Notes: generated by a model not told the origin, from the sequence alone. Counted from the first letter of the stretch, positions 16,695 to 24,966 are shown. The stretch is 64,000 nucleotides of DNA from Paenibacillus aquistagni (GCF_900177815.1 NZ_FXAZ01000001.1:930001-994000), one strand, 5' to 3'. A program made the numbers and translations.

Positions 16695-17936
16695 ATGAAG
16701 AATATGTACAAAGTGCTCGCGACAACAACAATCCTAGCAATGCTGGCTGCGCCTATGGCAGCAAGCGCTCATAACGCAAACAAACCGATTACCCCTCCGG
16801 GGAAAGTTAATTCATACCACGCTAGCAATACTGCTAAAGAAAAATCAAATAAGCATGTTGCAGGCACGCTGGGTCAAATCACGAACCTGGTAAATGATAA
16901 GTCTGGTAAATTCATTACGGTAACAGGCCGAGGTCTATCACATACAGATCAAGATGAGATTATTCTAAGCATTACGGATCAAACGAAGATTGTTGACGCC
17001 AAAGGCAAACGTGTTGATCTTCAATCTATTATCGATAACAAACAAGTGGTGAAAGCATTCTATGATGGCAGCATTACGAGAAGCATTCCGGCTCGCGGCA
17101 CCGCGTTAACCTTAGTCGTACAGGATTACTCCTTCTTCGCGATCACAGGTGAAGTTACGAGCGTTTCAGATGGCCGAATTACCGTAGAAGGCACCAACAT
17201 GTACACGAAAGTCAATGAGACTATGATTCTACGTATTGTCCCACAAGCAAAGATCTACGATGAGGCAGGCAAGAAGCTGAAAAAAGACGGCCTTGAGAAA
17301 GGCATGAAGATTACCGCATTCTTTGGGCCAACGGTTGCTGAGAGCTATCCAGCCCAATCCACAACGAATTACATTACGGTTCATGCCTCAAATGATGACG
17401 GCAAGCATGATGAAGATACACATGGCACAGACGGAATCATTGTGAGCCATCATGATGGACGCATTCTCGTTGCGGGCAAAGGCATTACCGAGTACGGCCA
17501 GCAATATGTGGAGCTTCATATTGATGAAAAGACTCAAATCGTAGACGAGAAAGGCAACAAGCTGAACGAAGATGCACTGAAGACAGAAGGTCGTGTCGAA
17601 GTCTATTATGGGCCGTACATGTCGTTTAGCTATCCACCGCAAGGACATGCAGATAAAGTGATTGTGAAAGAGCAGAAGACATTCAAACTGGAGGGCACTA
17701 TCGAAAAATCAGATTTTACTAATGAATCGCGTGTCTATCTAAATGTAGGATCTGATGATAATAAAGGAAATGACCTGATTATTAAGATAAATGAAGATAC
17801 CGCAATGCCGCTATTAAGAGGTGCAGAGGATCTGAAAGACGGCACTAAAGTGGTGGTGTATTACAATGGAATCGTCGCTAAGTCCTTGCCAGGTCAAGCA
17901 ACCGCTGATGTGATTCTGGTCGACCATCAAGAATAA
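16695..17936 (+). CDS. Secreted protein of four tandem ~80-residue modules (paralogue 1)
   Basis: 413 residues; the second of two adjacent ATGs is chosen because the spacing to GGAGG then equals that of its paralogue. A signal peptide runs to about residue 25 (cut after AASA). The mature part shows four related modules at about 57-144, 150-230, 244-326 and 331-410. Each begins G-x-I/V... with a strand-turn pattern (GRITVEGT, GRILVAGKG), has an acidic TKIVDAKGK-like middle, and ends V.AFYDG/YYGP...S.PAQ/G....I.V. No catalytic motif or anchor is seen and I do not recognise the family; a beta-rich cell-surface or envelope-stress protein is plausible given the ECF promoter. Confidence 0.85.
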   Translation: MKNMYKVLATTTILAMLAAPMAASAHNANKPITPPGKVNSYHASNTAKEKSNKHVAGTLGQITNLVNDKSGKFITVTGRGLSHTDQDEIILSITDQTKIVDAKGKRVDLQSIIDNKQVVKAFYDGSITRSIPARGTALTLVVQDYSFFAITGEVTSVSDGRITVEGTNMYTKVNETMILRIVPQAKIYDEAGKKLKKDGLEKGMKITAFFGPTVAESYPAQSTTNYITVHASNDDGKHDEDTHGTDGIIVSHHDGRILVAGKGITEYGQQYVELHIDEKTQIVDEKGNKLNEDALKTEGRVEVYYGPYMSFSYPPQGHADKVIVKEQKTFKLEGTIEKSDFTNESRVYLNVGSDDNKGNDLIIKINEDTAMPLLRGAEDLKDGTKVVVYYNGIVAKSLPGQATADVILVDHQE

Positions 17937-17980
17937 TACAAGGATCATCGTTTGAATTTGCTTTCTTATAGCCTCTAATA

Positions 17981-18025
17981 AAGCTGCTTCACATTGACAA
18001 ATGGTCAATTGAGGCAGCTTTTTTA
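17981..18025 (+). terminator. Terminator of paralogue 1
   Basis: AAGCTGC (17981-17987) and GCAGCTT (18014-18020) with inner TTGAC/GTCAA pairing, followed by a T run. Confidence 0.85.
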
Positions 18026-18192
18026 TGTTGTCATGCTGAAAAGGCACCGTACAGGTCATAATCACCTTTAAAAATGCGAGGAATGGAGTGGATGTGAAGT
18101 ATTGGCCTCTCCCTTTGTAACCGCTGTTAGGCAGTCATTCGTCCCCTGCTAGATTTTGCTAGCTAATCTTATGAAAAAAATCGTCAGCATTC

Positions 18193-18220
18193 GCAACCTT
18201 TTGAAACCAAGCCCCGTCTA
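18193..18220 (+). promoter_or_regulatory. ECF-sigma promoter of the second secreted-repeat gene
   Basis: GCAACC (18193-18198) followed by TTTT, 16-bp spacer in total, then CGTCTA (18215-18220). It is the same architecture and the same -10 as at 16578-16605, and closer to the AACCTTTT consensus. The transcript would have an ~70-base leader. Confidence 0.8.
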
Positions 18221-18299
18221 GGTAGATGTATCAGGAAGCAAGTTCAAATAAACATGTGATCTCATTTTTGTGCACACATATACACTGGAGGAATGACTT

Positions 18300-19547
18300 A
18301 TGAAAAGCATGTACAAAGTTCTAGCAACGACTACAATTATGGCAATGTTGGCAGTACCAATGGCTGCTAGCGCACAAGTATCTACTCAGCCTGTAAAAGC
18401 AGGGGTTGTCCAAACAAAGGATCTTTCCGATAAGAAGGTACTTGGGACGATGGGCCAAATGACCAACTATGTGAACAATGAAGACGGAACATTCATGACA
18501 ATAACAGGCCGCGGTGTTACGCCTGACGCTCAGCGTGAAATGATTCTATCCATTAACGAGCAAACGAAAATTATCGATGCAAAAGGCAACAAGGTAGATC
18601 TGACGAAGATTGTGGAGTCCTTGATCAAAGGAGACAAAGTTGTCAAAGCATTCTATGATGCGAACATTACGAAGAGTCTACCTGCTCGTGGAACAGCATT
18701 GACAATCATCATTCAAGACTACACGATGTCTGGCATCACAGGTGAAGTGACTTCTGCGGACAATGGCCGTCTGACTGTTGAAGGCACGAACATTTATACG
18801 GGTAGTAAAGAAACGATGATTTTGAATCTCGATCCTAAAGCTGAAATTTACGGCGAAGGCGGCAAAGCCTTGAAGCAAGAGGATCTTAAAGCTGGCATGA
18901 ACATCACTGCATTCTATGGTCCAGCGGTGACCGCGAGCCTTCCTGCTCAATCTTCAACCAATTATATTCTTGTGAATGGACAAGGGGATAACACTGGCGA
19001 GAACAATGGAGGAGAAGAAGCGAACGACCTTATTGGAACAGATGGCATCATTATGAATAAATCCAATGATCGCATTACAGTCGTGGGCAAAGGCCTCGAA
19101 GGCGGTCAGCACTATGTGATGCTTGGTGTAGATAAAGATACCGTAATTGTAGATGAAAATGGAAAAACATTGACTGCGGATGCTTTGAAAGCTGATGTTC
19201 GCGTGGACGCTTTCTATGGTCCGATGATGACGATGAGCTATCCAGGTCAAGCACATGCAGCGAAGATTGTGGTGAAGGCGCAAGAGACATTCAAGATTGA
19301 AGGAACCATTGAAAAAATGGATCGCGATCTTAAAAACAGCATCTATGTAAATGTTGGCTCTGATGACAATACAGCAAATGATCTTATTCTTCATATCAGT
19401 GAAGATACCATCATGCCTAACGTACAAGGCATTGAGGACCTGAAGCAAGGAACCAAGATCGTGGCTTACCACAGCGCTGCTGTCACGATGTCCTTGCCTG
19501 GAATGACAAATGCAGAGATCATAATGATCGACGGCTTTGTAAAATAA
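18300..19547 (+). CDS. Secreted protein of four tandem ~80-residue modules (paralogue 2)
   Basis: 415 residues after GGAGG. Signal peptide about 1-25 (MKSMYKVLATTTI...AASAQ). The four modules are in the same order as in paralogue 1 and repeat the V.AFY....T.SLPA/PGQ motif: VVKAFYDANITKSLPARG, ITAFYGPAVTASLPAQ, VDAFYGPMMTMSYPGQ, IVAYHSAAVTMSLPGM. It has no cysteine-rich region, no LPXTG and no S-layer motif. Same ECF-type promoter, own terminator. Function unknown; co-induction with paralogue 1 under envelope stress is inferred from the promoters. Confidence 0.85.
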   Translation: MKSMYKVLATTTIMAMLAVPMAASAQVSTQPVKAGVVQTKDLSDKKVLGTMGQMTNYVNNEDGTFMTITGRGVTPDAQREMILSINEQTKIIDAKGNKVDLTKIVESLIKGDKVVKAFYDANITKSLPARGTALTIIIQDYTMSGITGEVTSADNGRLTVEGTNIYTGSKETMILNLDPKAEIYGEGGKALKQEDLKAGMNITAFYGPAVTASLPAQSSTNYILVNGQGDNTGENNGGEEANDLIGTDGIIMNKSNDRITVVGKGLEGGQHYVMLGVDKDTVIVDENGKTLTADALKADVRVDAFYGPMMTMSYPGQAHAAKIVVKAQETFKIEGTIEKMDRDLKNSIYVNVGSDDNTANDLILHISEDTIMPNVQGIEDLKQGTKIVAYHSAAVTMSLPGMTNAEIIMIDGFVK

Positions 19548-19586
19548 ATTTCTTAAAATGGAAATGAAGCAGTTCTCTTAAAAAAA

Positions 19587-19634
19587 GAGACAGCTATCAA
19601 GGGTTCAAGCCTTTGGTAGCTGTTTCTTTTTTGT
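19587..19634 (+). terminator. Terminator of paralogue 2
   Basis: GAGACAGCTATCAAGG pairs with CCTTTGGTAGCTGTTTC, then TTTTTT. Confidence 0.88.
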
Positions 19635-19810
19635 CATTTTCAAGTGCTGATAACAGCCTAGATTAGGGGTCGTCAAAAAAAGATGGTCATTTTTGTAACC
19701 AATGGCTCGTATACTCTCAATACTTGAGGTTGTCTCTATCTCGTTCATGGCACGGTCTCACCTTATCTAACCAATTCGGGTTGACCCCATATGAAGAAAG
19801 AGGTGTACGT

Positions 19811-20950
19811 ATGCGAAAGTTATTGAACCGTCAAGTTGTCATTTACGCCCTTAGCATAGCGCTGCTGTTTATTTTGGGATTTGAAGTTCACCAAAATACA
19901 TATGCTGCTGATCAGGAGCAGCAAGCTGTTTCCGTGGAAGATAAATTGAAAACATGGGAGTTTCTGAGCGCTTGGAACACACCGGCCTTTTATCCTTACT
20001 TGAATCAAACACCTGAGCAGACTGCATTTCCATTGTTAACGCCGATTCGTCAATATTCCACCCATAAAGAGCAATTATTAGAGCAAGCCTCCCAAGCTGC
20101 AGGACTTGTTCCACAGAATAACCAGTCAATCCTTGCACAGACAGATGCCTATCAAGGGGAACAGAATAAGTCTATAGAACCTCCCATGCCGACAAAGCTT
20201 GATGTGAATCAGGAGCAATATGAAGTAACGGCTTATTATTTGAATGTGCGTTCGAAGCCCAATGCCTCTTCTTCGATTGTAAATGTGGTAGAGAAGGATA
20301 CGATCCTAGAGATCATCCAAGAGCTGGACAATGGCTGGCTGCAGCTGCAAGGCGAGGGGTATGTGAATGGTCATTATACAAAGAAGGCAACTAAGACGGC
20401 CACACAGGCAAAACAACAAGCTAGAAATGTCGCAGCAGACAAGCAAGCTGCTGTCGAGCTGCCAAAGGACAATGTGAAGACCTTGAGCTTAACAAAATCT
20501 AAGCCTCAAAAGCCTAACTCCAAAGTCAGCTCATCATCAGGGCTAACGGTTGAGCATATTGAACGTATGTTCAAGGGGACCGCTTTAGCCAATCAAGATT
20601 TGGAAGAGACGATCATGTCGGTTGAAGAAGAGTATGGCATTAATGCCTACTTCACGATTGCCGTAATGAAGCTTGAGAGCGGCAACGGCAAGAGCCGATT
20701 AGCCAAGGAGCATAATAACTTATTTGGACTCAATGCGACTGGAGGAAGCAATCGTCAGGCGTTCCGCTTCGAGGAGAAGAAGGATAGCGTGGAGAAGTTT
20801 GGTCAGCTGTTGTCGCGCAATTACGTTAAAAAGGGATACACCTCCGTGGAAAAGGTCGCAGGGAAGTACTGCCCGGTAGATCCGGATTGGCCGGATATGG
20901 TAACCTCTATTATGAATAGCGACTACCGTAAAATTAGGGATACCTTCTAG
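19811..20950 (+). CDS. Exported SH3b and GH73-type glucosaminidase (autolysin-like)
   Basis: 379 residues starting MRKLLNRQVVIYALS, after AGAGGTG; an ATG 87 bases upstream gives a sequence without signal features and is not used. A hydrophobic export helix spans about 8-26. An SH3b cell-wall-binding domain lies about 135-195 (VTAYYLNVRSKPNASSSIVNVVEKDTILEII). A low-complexity linker leads to a C-terminal lysozyme/N-acetylglucosaminidase domain with MSVEEEYGINAYFTIAVMKLESGNGKSRLAKEHNNLFGL, the catalytic Glu in the LESG motif, and a final DPDWPDMV. It should cut peptidoglycan during growth or division. It is monocistronic; no convincing promoter was seen. Confidence 0.88.
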   Translation: MRKLLNRQVVIYALSIALLFILGFEVHQNTYAADQEQQAVSVEDKLKTWEFLSAWNTPAFYPYLNQTPEQTAFPLLTPIRQYSTHKEQLLEQASQAAGLVPQNNQSILAQTDAYQGEQNKSIEPPMPTKLDVNQEQYEVTAYYLNVRSKPNASSSIVNVVEKDTILEIIQELDNGWLQLQGEGYVNGHYTKKATKTATQAKQQARNVAADKQAAVELPKDNVKTLSLTKSKPQKPNSKVSSSSGLTVEHIERMFKGTALANQDLEETIMSVEEEYGINAYFTIAVMKLESGNGKSRLAKEHNNLFGLNATGGSNRQAFRFEEKKDSVEKFGQLLSRNYVKKGYTSVEKVAGKYCPVDPDWPDMVTSIMNSDYRKIRDTF

Positions 20951-21115
20951 CCCTTGCGGATGGTGGAGAGGTATCCAACCCCGTTATTCAGGCACGAACA
21001 GTATTGATGACGATTAAATGTGTTGTGCCTGTGTTCATGCACGCATGGTGCACGAAGACCATTTTCGATGAAAAAGATAAAGCTGCTTCAGCTTTTGTTC
21101 ATAGCCATCATGAAA

Positions 21116-21150
21116 ACGCGTAAGGTCATAACGGACCTTACGTGTTTTTG
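21116..21150 (+). terminator. Terminator, probably of the glucosaminidase transcript
   Basis: CGCGTAAGGTC and GACCTTACGTG form a stem with one G-U pair, followed by TTTTTG. It is about 165 bases after the stop codon. Confidence 0.75.
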
Positions 21151-21212
21151 TCATTTTCAAGTGTGCTTGCCTTCTCATGCTCGAATCAGATTGCAACAAG
21201 CAGAAATAGGCA

Positions 21213-21239
21213 CACATCATGTAGGCGAGTACATATGAT
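21213..21239 (+). promoter_or_regulatory. Sigma-K-like promoter of the cupin gene
   Basis: CACA (21213-21216) at the -35 and CATATGAT (21232-21239) at the -10 fit the mACm - 15/16 bp - CATAnnnT pattern of the late mother-cell sigma factor. The start codon is 46 bases downstream. The -35 consensus is short, so the match is suggestive. Confidence 0.45.
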
Positions 21240-21284
21240 GTTGTATGAAAATCAACATTTAATGATAAAGGCAGGGAACCCGCT

Positions 21285-21965
21285 GTGACCATATCGTATA
21301 TGAACTATGCTTCGCCTGACGTCAAGTTTGCTTATGATGTAAATAAGTCTTTATTTTTTAAGAAAGATGCTCAGAACTACATTAATGTACTGGGTGTGGG
21401 TCAATTGAACACACTCGGCAACAGCTCTATTCTTGATATTTACTTAAGCAAAGGAAACACGGTAGAGCCGCACATTCACCAGAATGCCAATGAATTGGTA
21501 TATTGCATTCAGGGCGAGGTGGCCGTAAGCTTAATAAATCCATTCACGAATGAGCTGTTGAATTATACGATAAAGCCCGGTCAAGTCGTAAATATTCCTC
21601 AAAGCTGGTGGCATTATGAGACAGCCGCTGCCGATCAAACACATCTGATCGCGATCTTTGATGCGCCAACGCCTGAAGTGATCTTTGGCTCGGACATACT
21701 GCGCTTAACGCCTCCTGAGGTGCTGGCTCATTCCTATTGCCTTGATGTGAACAAGGTTAAAGAAACGCTTGCTCCGATCAAGGATACTGTAATCATTGGT
21801 CCTCCTAACAACTGCAGCCAGCAGCAACAGCGTAATGAACACTTGAATGGGGCATATCATCAAGATCCGACAGTGAATCCATATCAGGCGCAATACCAGC
21901 AGCCGACGTATTGTCCCTATCATCAGCAGTATCATCCCGCTCAGAATCAAAGAGGATTCTTCTAA
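21285..21965 (+). CDS. Cupin protein with Gln/Tyr/Pro-rich tail (spore-coat-like)
   Basis: 226 residues from a GTG; the ribosome binding site is weak, and an ATG 15 bases on is a possible alternative start. A single cupin barrel occupies about 40-140: VEPHIHQNANELVYCIQGEVAVSL holds the first metal motif (H-x-H...E), and VNIPQSWWHYETAA the second His. The last 50 residues are rich in Gln, Tyr, His and Pro (NPYQAQYQQPTYCPYHQQYH), the composition of spore coat proteins that are cross-linked. With the sigma-K-like promoter this argues for a coat-associated protein; an oxalate decarboxylase-like enzyme (as OxdD) is possible but only one barrel is present. Confidence 0.7.
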   Translation: MTISYMNYASPDVKFAYDVNKSLFFKKDAQNYINVLGVGQLNTLGNSSILDIYLSKGNTVEPHIHQNANELVYCIQGEVAVSLINPFTNELLNYTIKPGQVVNIPQSWWHYETAAADQTHLIAIFDAPTPEVIFGSDILRLTPPEVLAHSYCLDVNKVKETLAPIKDTVIIGPPNNCSQQQQRNEHLNGAYHQDPTVNPYQAQYQQPTYCPYHQQYHPAQNQRGFF

Positions 21966-22000
21966 CGGATTGTTGGATTATTGGGCTGCATGCAGATTTT

Positions 22001-22036
22001 GGAGCACTTCAGAAGCAATAATGGGGTGCTCTTTTT
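22001..22036 (+). terminator. Terminator of the cupin gene
   Basis: GAGCAC (22002-22007) and GTGCTC (22026-22031), then TTTTT. The loop is 18 bases. Confidence 0.7.
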
Positions 22037-22104
22037 GCCGCGTAAATTAAGGCTTCCGTTCAAGCGCAGTACGAAGTCACATTAGACACAACATAGGAGG
22101 ATCT

Positions 22105-22133
22105 GCATGATAACCTAGGAAAATGCCATACTA
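22105..22133 (+). promoter_or_regulatory. Sigma-G-type promoter of the polysaccharide deacetylase gene
   Basis: GCATG (22105-22109), 17-bp spacer, CATACTA (22127-22133): full match to the forespore GHATR / CATWHTA consensus. The deacetylase start is 53 bases downstream. Confidence 0.6.
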
Positions 22134-22185
22134 ACGGTTATCCCCATGGTAAGGGATGGATTACGATGAAGGAGCAGTGAGCAGT

Positions 22186-22935
22186 ATGAAGAGGAATGTT
22201 TTGCGCCTATGTCTATGCTCGTTATGCATCGTCTTGCTTAGTGGATTTGCCGCACCGGTTCGAAAAGATCGCATGTATTATGAGCGAAGAGGAGAGATCG
22301 TCTGGGAAGTGCCGATGGACCACAAGATGATCGCCTTTACTTTTGACGATGGGCCTAATCCAAAGACAACGAATCTGATTCTTGATTTGCTTAAGGAGTA
22401 CGATGCCAAGGCTACCTTTTTTGTAGTTGGCAAAAGGGTGGATCGATATCCTGAAGTGGTTGAACGTGAGGTTAAGGAAGGGCATGAAGTTGCTAATCAT
22501 ACATACAACCATGTATATTTTAGTCAAAATGTAAGCTCCGCTTTAATGGAAAAGGAAATCATGGATGCGCAGAAGCAAATCAGCAAAATAACAGGCGAAA
22601 CCTCGGCATGGCTTCGGCCGCCTGGCGGATACTACAATGATCGTCTGATCCATGTCGCTCAGAATCATGGCTTTAAGGTTGTCTTATGGTCGTGGCACCA
22701 AGATACCAAGGATTGGAGAAAGCCGGGCGTTTCATTTATCGTCAACAAGGTATTGAAAAATGCCAGAAATGGCGACATTGTGCTCATGCATGATCATGTA
22801 TCGAATTCAATGCAAACGGTTGAAGCTCTAAAGTTGATCCTGCCAGAGCTAAAAAAACGTGGATTTCAGTTTGTCACGATATCAGAGCTCATTAATGAAA
22901 AGCGAAAAGAAGTGTTTGGACATCCCAAAAAATAG
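22186..22935 (+). CDS. Exported polysaccharide deacetylase (NodB family)
   Basis: 249 residues, start MKRNVLRL chosen for its signal-peptide-like N-terminus (to about residue 24) and AAGGAG 11 bases upstream. NodB motifs: TFDDGPNPKTT (motif 1, catalytic and metal Asp), HEVANHTYNH (motif 2, His metal ligands), RPPGGYYND (motif 3, Arg), WSWHQDTKDW (motif 4) and IVLMHDH (motif 5, catalytic His). All catalytic residues appear intact. It should remove acetyl groups from N-acetylated sugars of peptidoglycan. The sigma-G-like promoter points to the forespore, as for the cortex deacetylases PdaA/PdaB, but the sequence is also like vegetative family members. Confidence 0.9.
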   Translation: MKRNVLRLCLCSLCIVLLSGFAAPVRKDRMYYERRGEIVWEVPMDHKMIAFTFDDGPNPKTTNLILDLLKEYDAKATFFVVGKRVDRYPEVVEREVKEGHEVANHTYNHVYFSQNVSSALMEKEIMDAQKQISKITGETSAWLRPPGGYYNDRLIHVAQNHGFKVVLWSWHQDTKDWRKPGVSFIVNKVLKNARNGDIVLMHDHVSNSMQTVEALKLILPELKKRGFQFVTISELINEKRKEVFGHPKK

Positions 22936-22950
22936 TAAATATCCCATTCA

Positions 22951-22980
22951 GGACCTTATCGCTTTGGTAAGGTTCTTTTG
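22951..22980 (+). terminator. Terminator of the deacetylase gene
   Basis: GGACCTTATC (22951-22960) and GGTAAGGTTC (22966-22975) with a five-base loop, then TTTT. Confidence 0.8.
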
Positions 22981-23121
22981 TTGGATTTACGGTAAATTCT
23001 ATTAAGAAGTACGCCAAGAAGATCGTGAAATAAAGAATCTAAAGGCGGTCAATATCCAATTTTCATAGGACTTTAATATTACAATTTAGGACTATTTTCC
23101 CTCTTCCAATTCATGGTTTCG

Positions 23122-23130
23122 TGTTATGAT
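23122..23130 (+). promoter_or_regulatory. Extended -10 promoter of the ACP-led cluster
   Basis: TG-T-TATGAT, an extended -10 element; no good -35 at 17 bp. It is the best promoter candidate ahead of the ACP gene, giving a ~140-base leader. Confidence 0.35.
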
Positions 23131-23276
23131 GACGTTGAAAAGAGAGATTGATGAAAGGAGGATTGTAGGAGACCAACCTATACTGAACCCGCGTATTGCC
23201 CCCCATGTTTGACCACAGCTGAGCTTTAGAGACAAAGAAGATGATCCCCACTTTTATCTTTGACAGGAGGACTAAA

Positions 23277-23549
23277 ATGAAGCCACTACAACAATTATCC
23301 ACGATTATTGCCGAAGTAAAGGAACAAACCGATTGGACGGACAAGCTAACGATGCAAACGAATCTCATCGATGAGGTTGGACTTGATTCTCTGCAGCTCA
23401 TTCAGCTCATGCTCAAGGTCGAAGAGCAATTTGAGATTCAGATGGATTTTGAACGATTCGATTATGACCATATGCTGTCCGTTGAGGCCTTTCTATCGTT
23501 CTTAGCATCGCTTGGTGCTCGCTTTACTGAGGTCGAGGAGCATGTCTGA
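23277..23549 (+). CDS. Acyl/peptidyl carrier protein
   Basis: 90 residues after AGGAGG. The 4'-phosphopantetheine site is the GLDSLQLIQL motif with Ser38. Acidic helices and length fit a discrete ACP/PCP. It overlaps the following ATP-grasp gene by eight bases, so the two are translationally coupled; a carrier protein next to an ATP-grasp ligase recalls butirosin BtrI/BtrJ, where the ligase loads an amino acid onto the carrier. A fatty-acid-synthesis AcpP is unlikely, because the DSL motif and context differ from the fabF neighbourhood. Confidence 0.9.
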   Translation: MKPLQQLSTIIAEVKEQTDWTDKLTMQTNLIDEVGLDSLQLIQLMLKVEEQFEIQMDFERFDYDHMLSVEAFLSFLASLGARFTEVEEHV

Positions 23550-24915
23550 GCTTCTTATTGCCTCTGAAGAGACCGATTCCGATCTGGATTCTCCCTCGCT
23601 CGTTCTTGGCAACTTTAATGCTGAGGCATTTTGGAGACCCGCTGATCTGGCTCAATTGCCATCATTGCCGAGCCGCTATGAGCATTCTGTTGCGGGCGCG
23701 ATGGATGAATTGCTCTTTATACTATGCCAAGGGAAAGGTGCCGTGTTGACAGCTTTGTCGATGAACAAGACACAGCATCGCTACTTGCACGAGCTTGGCT
23801 TTGATTTTATGAATCTATCGGTTCAGGAGCATTTGTCACAGAATAAAAGTGCTGATCTGGATCTTTTCCATACCCTTGCTGAGCCATCATCAGCTGCCTT
23901 ATGCGAACCTTTGCTAGCGCGTCTCCCTCTGCTGCCATATGCGATTTTGCCCTCAACAGATGCGTTTGCAGCACAATATGGAGCTGCTGAGAAACTGCCT
24001 CATTCCTCGATTGTAGCGAAGGTGAACTCCAAAATCTACTCACATGATTTAGCTAAAGAGCTAGGTGGTTTTGCACCTGGCGAAGCCGTATTTTCCGCAC
24101 AGACGCTGCTTGAAGCAGGCGCACACTACCTTCAAGGGCAGGATAGAATCGTCATTAAGGACCCTTATGGAGTGTCTGGAAAAGGCAACCTGGTTGTCGA
24201 CTCCATACAGATGCTTAATAGAATCGCACAGTATGTAGAGCGGCAGCAGCATAGCGGCAAGCACGTTCAATTTCTGATTGAACCTTGGCTTTGCAAAGCC
24301 AATGATTTCTCCTGCCAGCTGTATGTAGATGACATAGGCATGATCAGCATAGACAGCATTCAATTCATGGACAATCGTGGCCAGAATTATGGTGGATCCT
24401 ATGAGGCAGAGCCTGTAATGACTGCGATGCTAGAGCAGAATGGCTACTTGGATACGATGAAGGAAGTCGCAAGAGCTTTATATAAGGAAGGTTACTATGG
24501 CCCTATTTGCGTAGATTCCATGCTGCTGGAGGATCAGACTCTCGTTCCTATCGTGGAGATCAATGCGAGACATTCGATGGGCTGTCTGAATGACCGCTTG
24601 AACCGCAGATTGAAGCAGTATGGACAGCAGGCGATGCTGCTTCCGCTGGAGCTTAGAATCCCAGAATGGGGCAAAGAAGAGAATGCCTATGAACGTCTCC
24701 TCGAACAGCTTCATGCTTCAGGACTTCTCTTCGGTACTGCATCAGAGGGCGGCATTCTTCCACTATCCGCCAATACACTTCTAGATCCACGTGGAATCCA
24801 TTCTCAGGGACGATGGTATGTTGCGATTGTGACGTCTTCCCCTCTTGAGCGTGAACGATGGAGACAGAAGCTTCTTGCTCAACTGGCTTCGATCGGATTT
24901 GTATCCCATATATGA
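23542..24915 (+). CDS. ATP-grasp ligase (PGM1/BtrJ-like)
   Basis: 457 residues, start inside the ACP stop region with GAGGAG upstream. N-terminal ~155 residues form a pre-ATP-grasp domain. The ATP-grasp core has the glycine-rich loop DPYGVSGKGN (207-216), IEPWL near 246-250 and the metal-binding E339-I-N341-A-R343. A separate C-terminal domain (about 385-457, GGILPLSANTLL ... GRWYVAIVTSS) resembles the extra C-terminal domain of peptide ligase PGM1-related proteins. Such enzymes form amide or thioester bonds via acyl-phosphate; here the coupled ACP is the likely acceptor or carrier. Substrate unknown. Confidence 0.82.
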   Translation: MSELLIASEETDSDLDSPSLVLGNFNAEAFWRPADLAQLPSLPSRYEHSVAGAMDELLFILCQGKGAVLTALSMNKTQHRYLHELGFDFMNLSVQEHLSQNKSADLDLFHTLAEPSSAALCEPLLARLPLLPYAILPSTDAFAAQYGAAEKLPHSSIVAKVNSKIYSHDLAKELGGFAPGEAVFSAQTLLEAGAHYLQGQDRIVIKDPYGVSGKGNLVVDSIQMLNRIAQYVERQQHSGKHVQFLIEPWLCKANDFSCQLYVDDIGMISIDSIQFMDNRGQNYGGSYEAEPVMTAMLEQNGYLDTMKEVARALYKEGYYGPICVDSMLLEDQTLVPIVEINARHSMGCLNDRLNRRLKQYGQQAMLLPLELRIPEWGKEENAYERLLEQLHASGLLFGTASEGGILPLSANTLLDPRGIHSQGRWYVAIVTSSPLERERWRQKLLAQLASIGFVSHI

Positions 24916-24966
24916 TGCTTCGTTATTAGCTCAAGCTGATGCATAAGGTGATGAGGAGGTGCGGCT

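Larger units (their letters stand above)
17937..18299. other. Intergenic region with terminator and second ECF promoter
   Basis: No gene seen. It holds a terminator at 17981-18025 and the ECF-type promoter at 18193-18220. The stretch 18030-18180 between them shows nothing recognisable. Confidence 0.5.
16695..19547 (+). repeat. Tandem gene duplication of secreted four-module proteins
   Basis: Two genes in the same orientation encode proteins of 413 and 415 residues, similar over the full length (MYKVLATTTI-AMLA-PMAASA at the start, then four modules in register). The upstream promoters match as well, so the duplicated unit included its promoter. Divergence in the linkers (for example the His/Asp-rich 232-243 of the first, the Asn/Gly-rich one of the second) shows it is not recent. 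Confidence 0.85.
20951..21284. other. Intergenic region with terminator and sigma-K-like promoter
   Basis: No gene seen; short open frames here lack ribosome binding sites. It has a terminator at 21116-21150 and a sigma-K-type promoter at 21213-21239 ahead of the cupin gene. Confidence 0.45.
22936..23276. other. Intergenic region upstream of the ACP cluster
   Basis: It holds the deacetylase terminator (22951-22980) and an extended -10 promoter at 23122-23130. Bases 23150-23260 form an untranslated leader; a five-codon frame with weak ribosome site (from 23151) is not supported as a gene, and no RiPP-like precursor peptide was found. Confidence 0.45.

Noticed and set aside
19690-19720. TGTAACC ... 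CGTATA ahead of the glucosaminidase, as a third ECF promoter
   Set aside because: The elements are only about eight bases apart, unlike the 16-bp spacing of the two real ones.
22095-22118. AGGAGG followed by a three-codon frame (ATG ATA ACC TAG) upstream of the deacetylase
   Set aside because: Three codons cannot be supported as a gene, and the ATG is within the sigma-G -35 element, so this is probably chance.
23100-23276. Possible RiPP precursor peptide before the carrier-protein gene
   Set aside because: Only frames of a few codons with weak ribosome sites; none carries a plausible core region.
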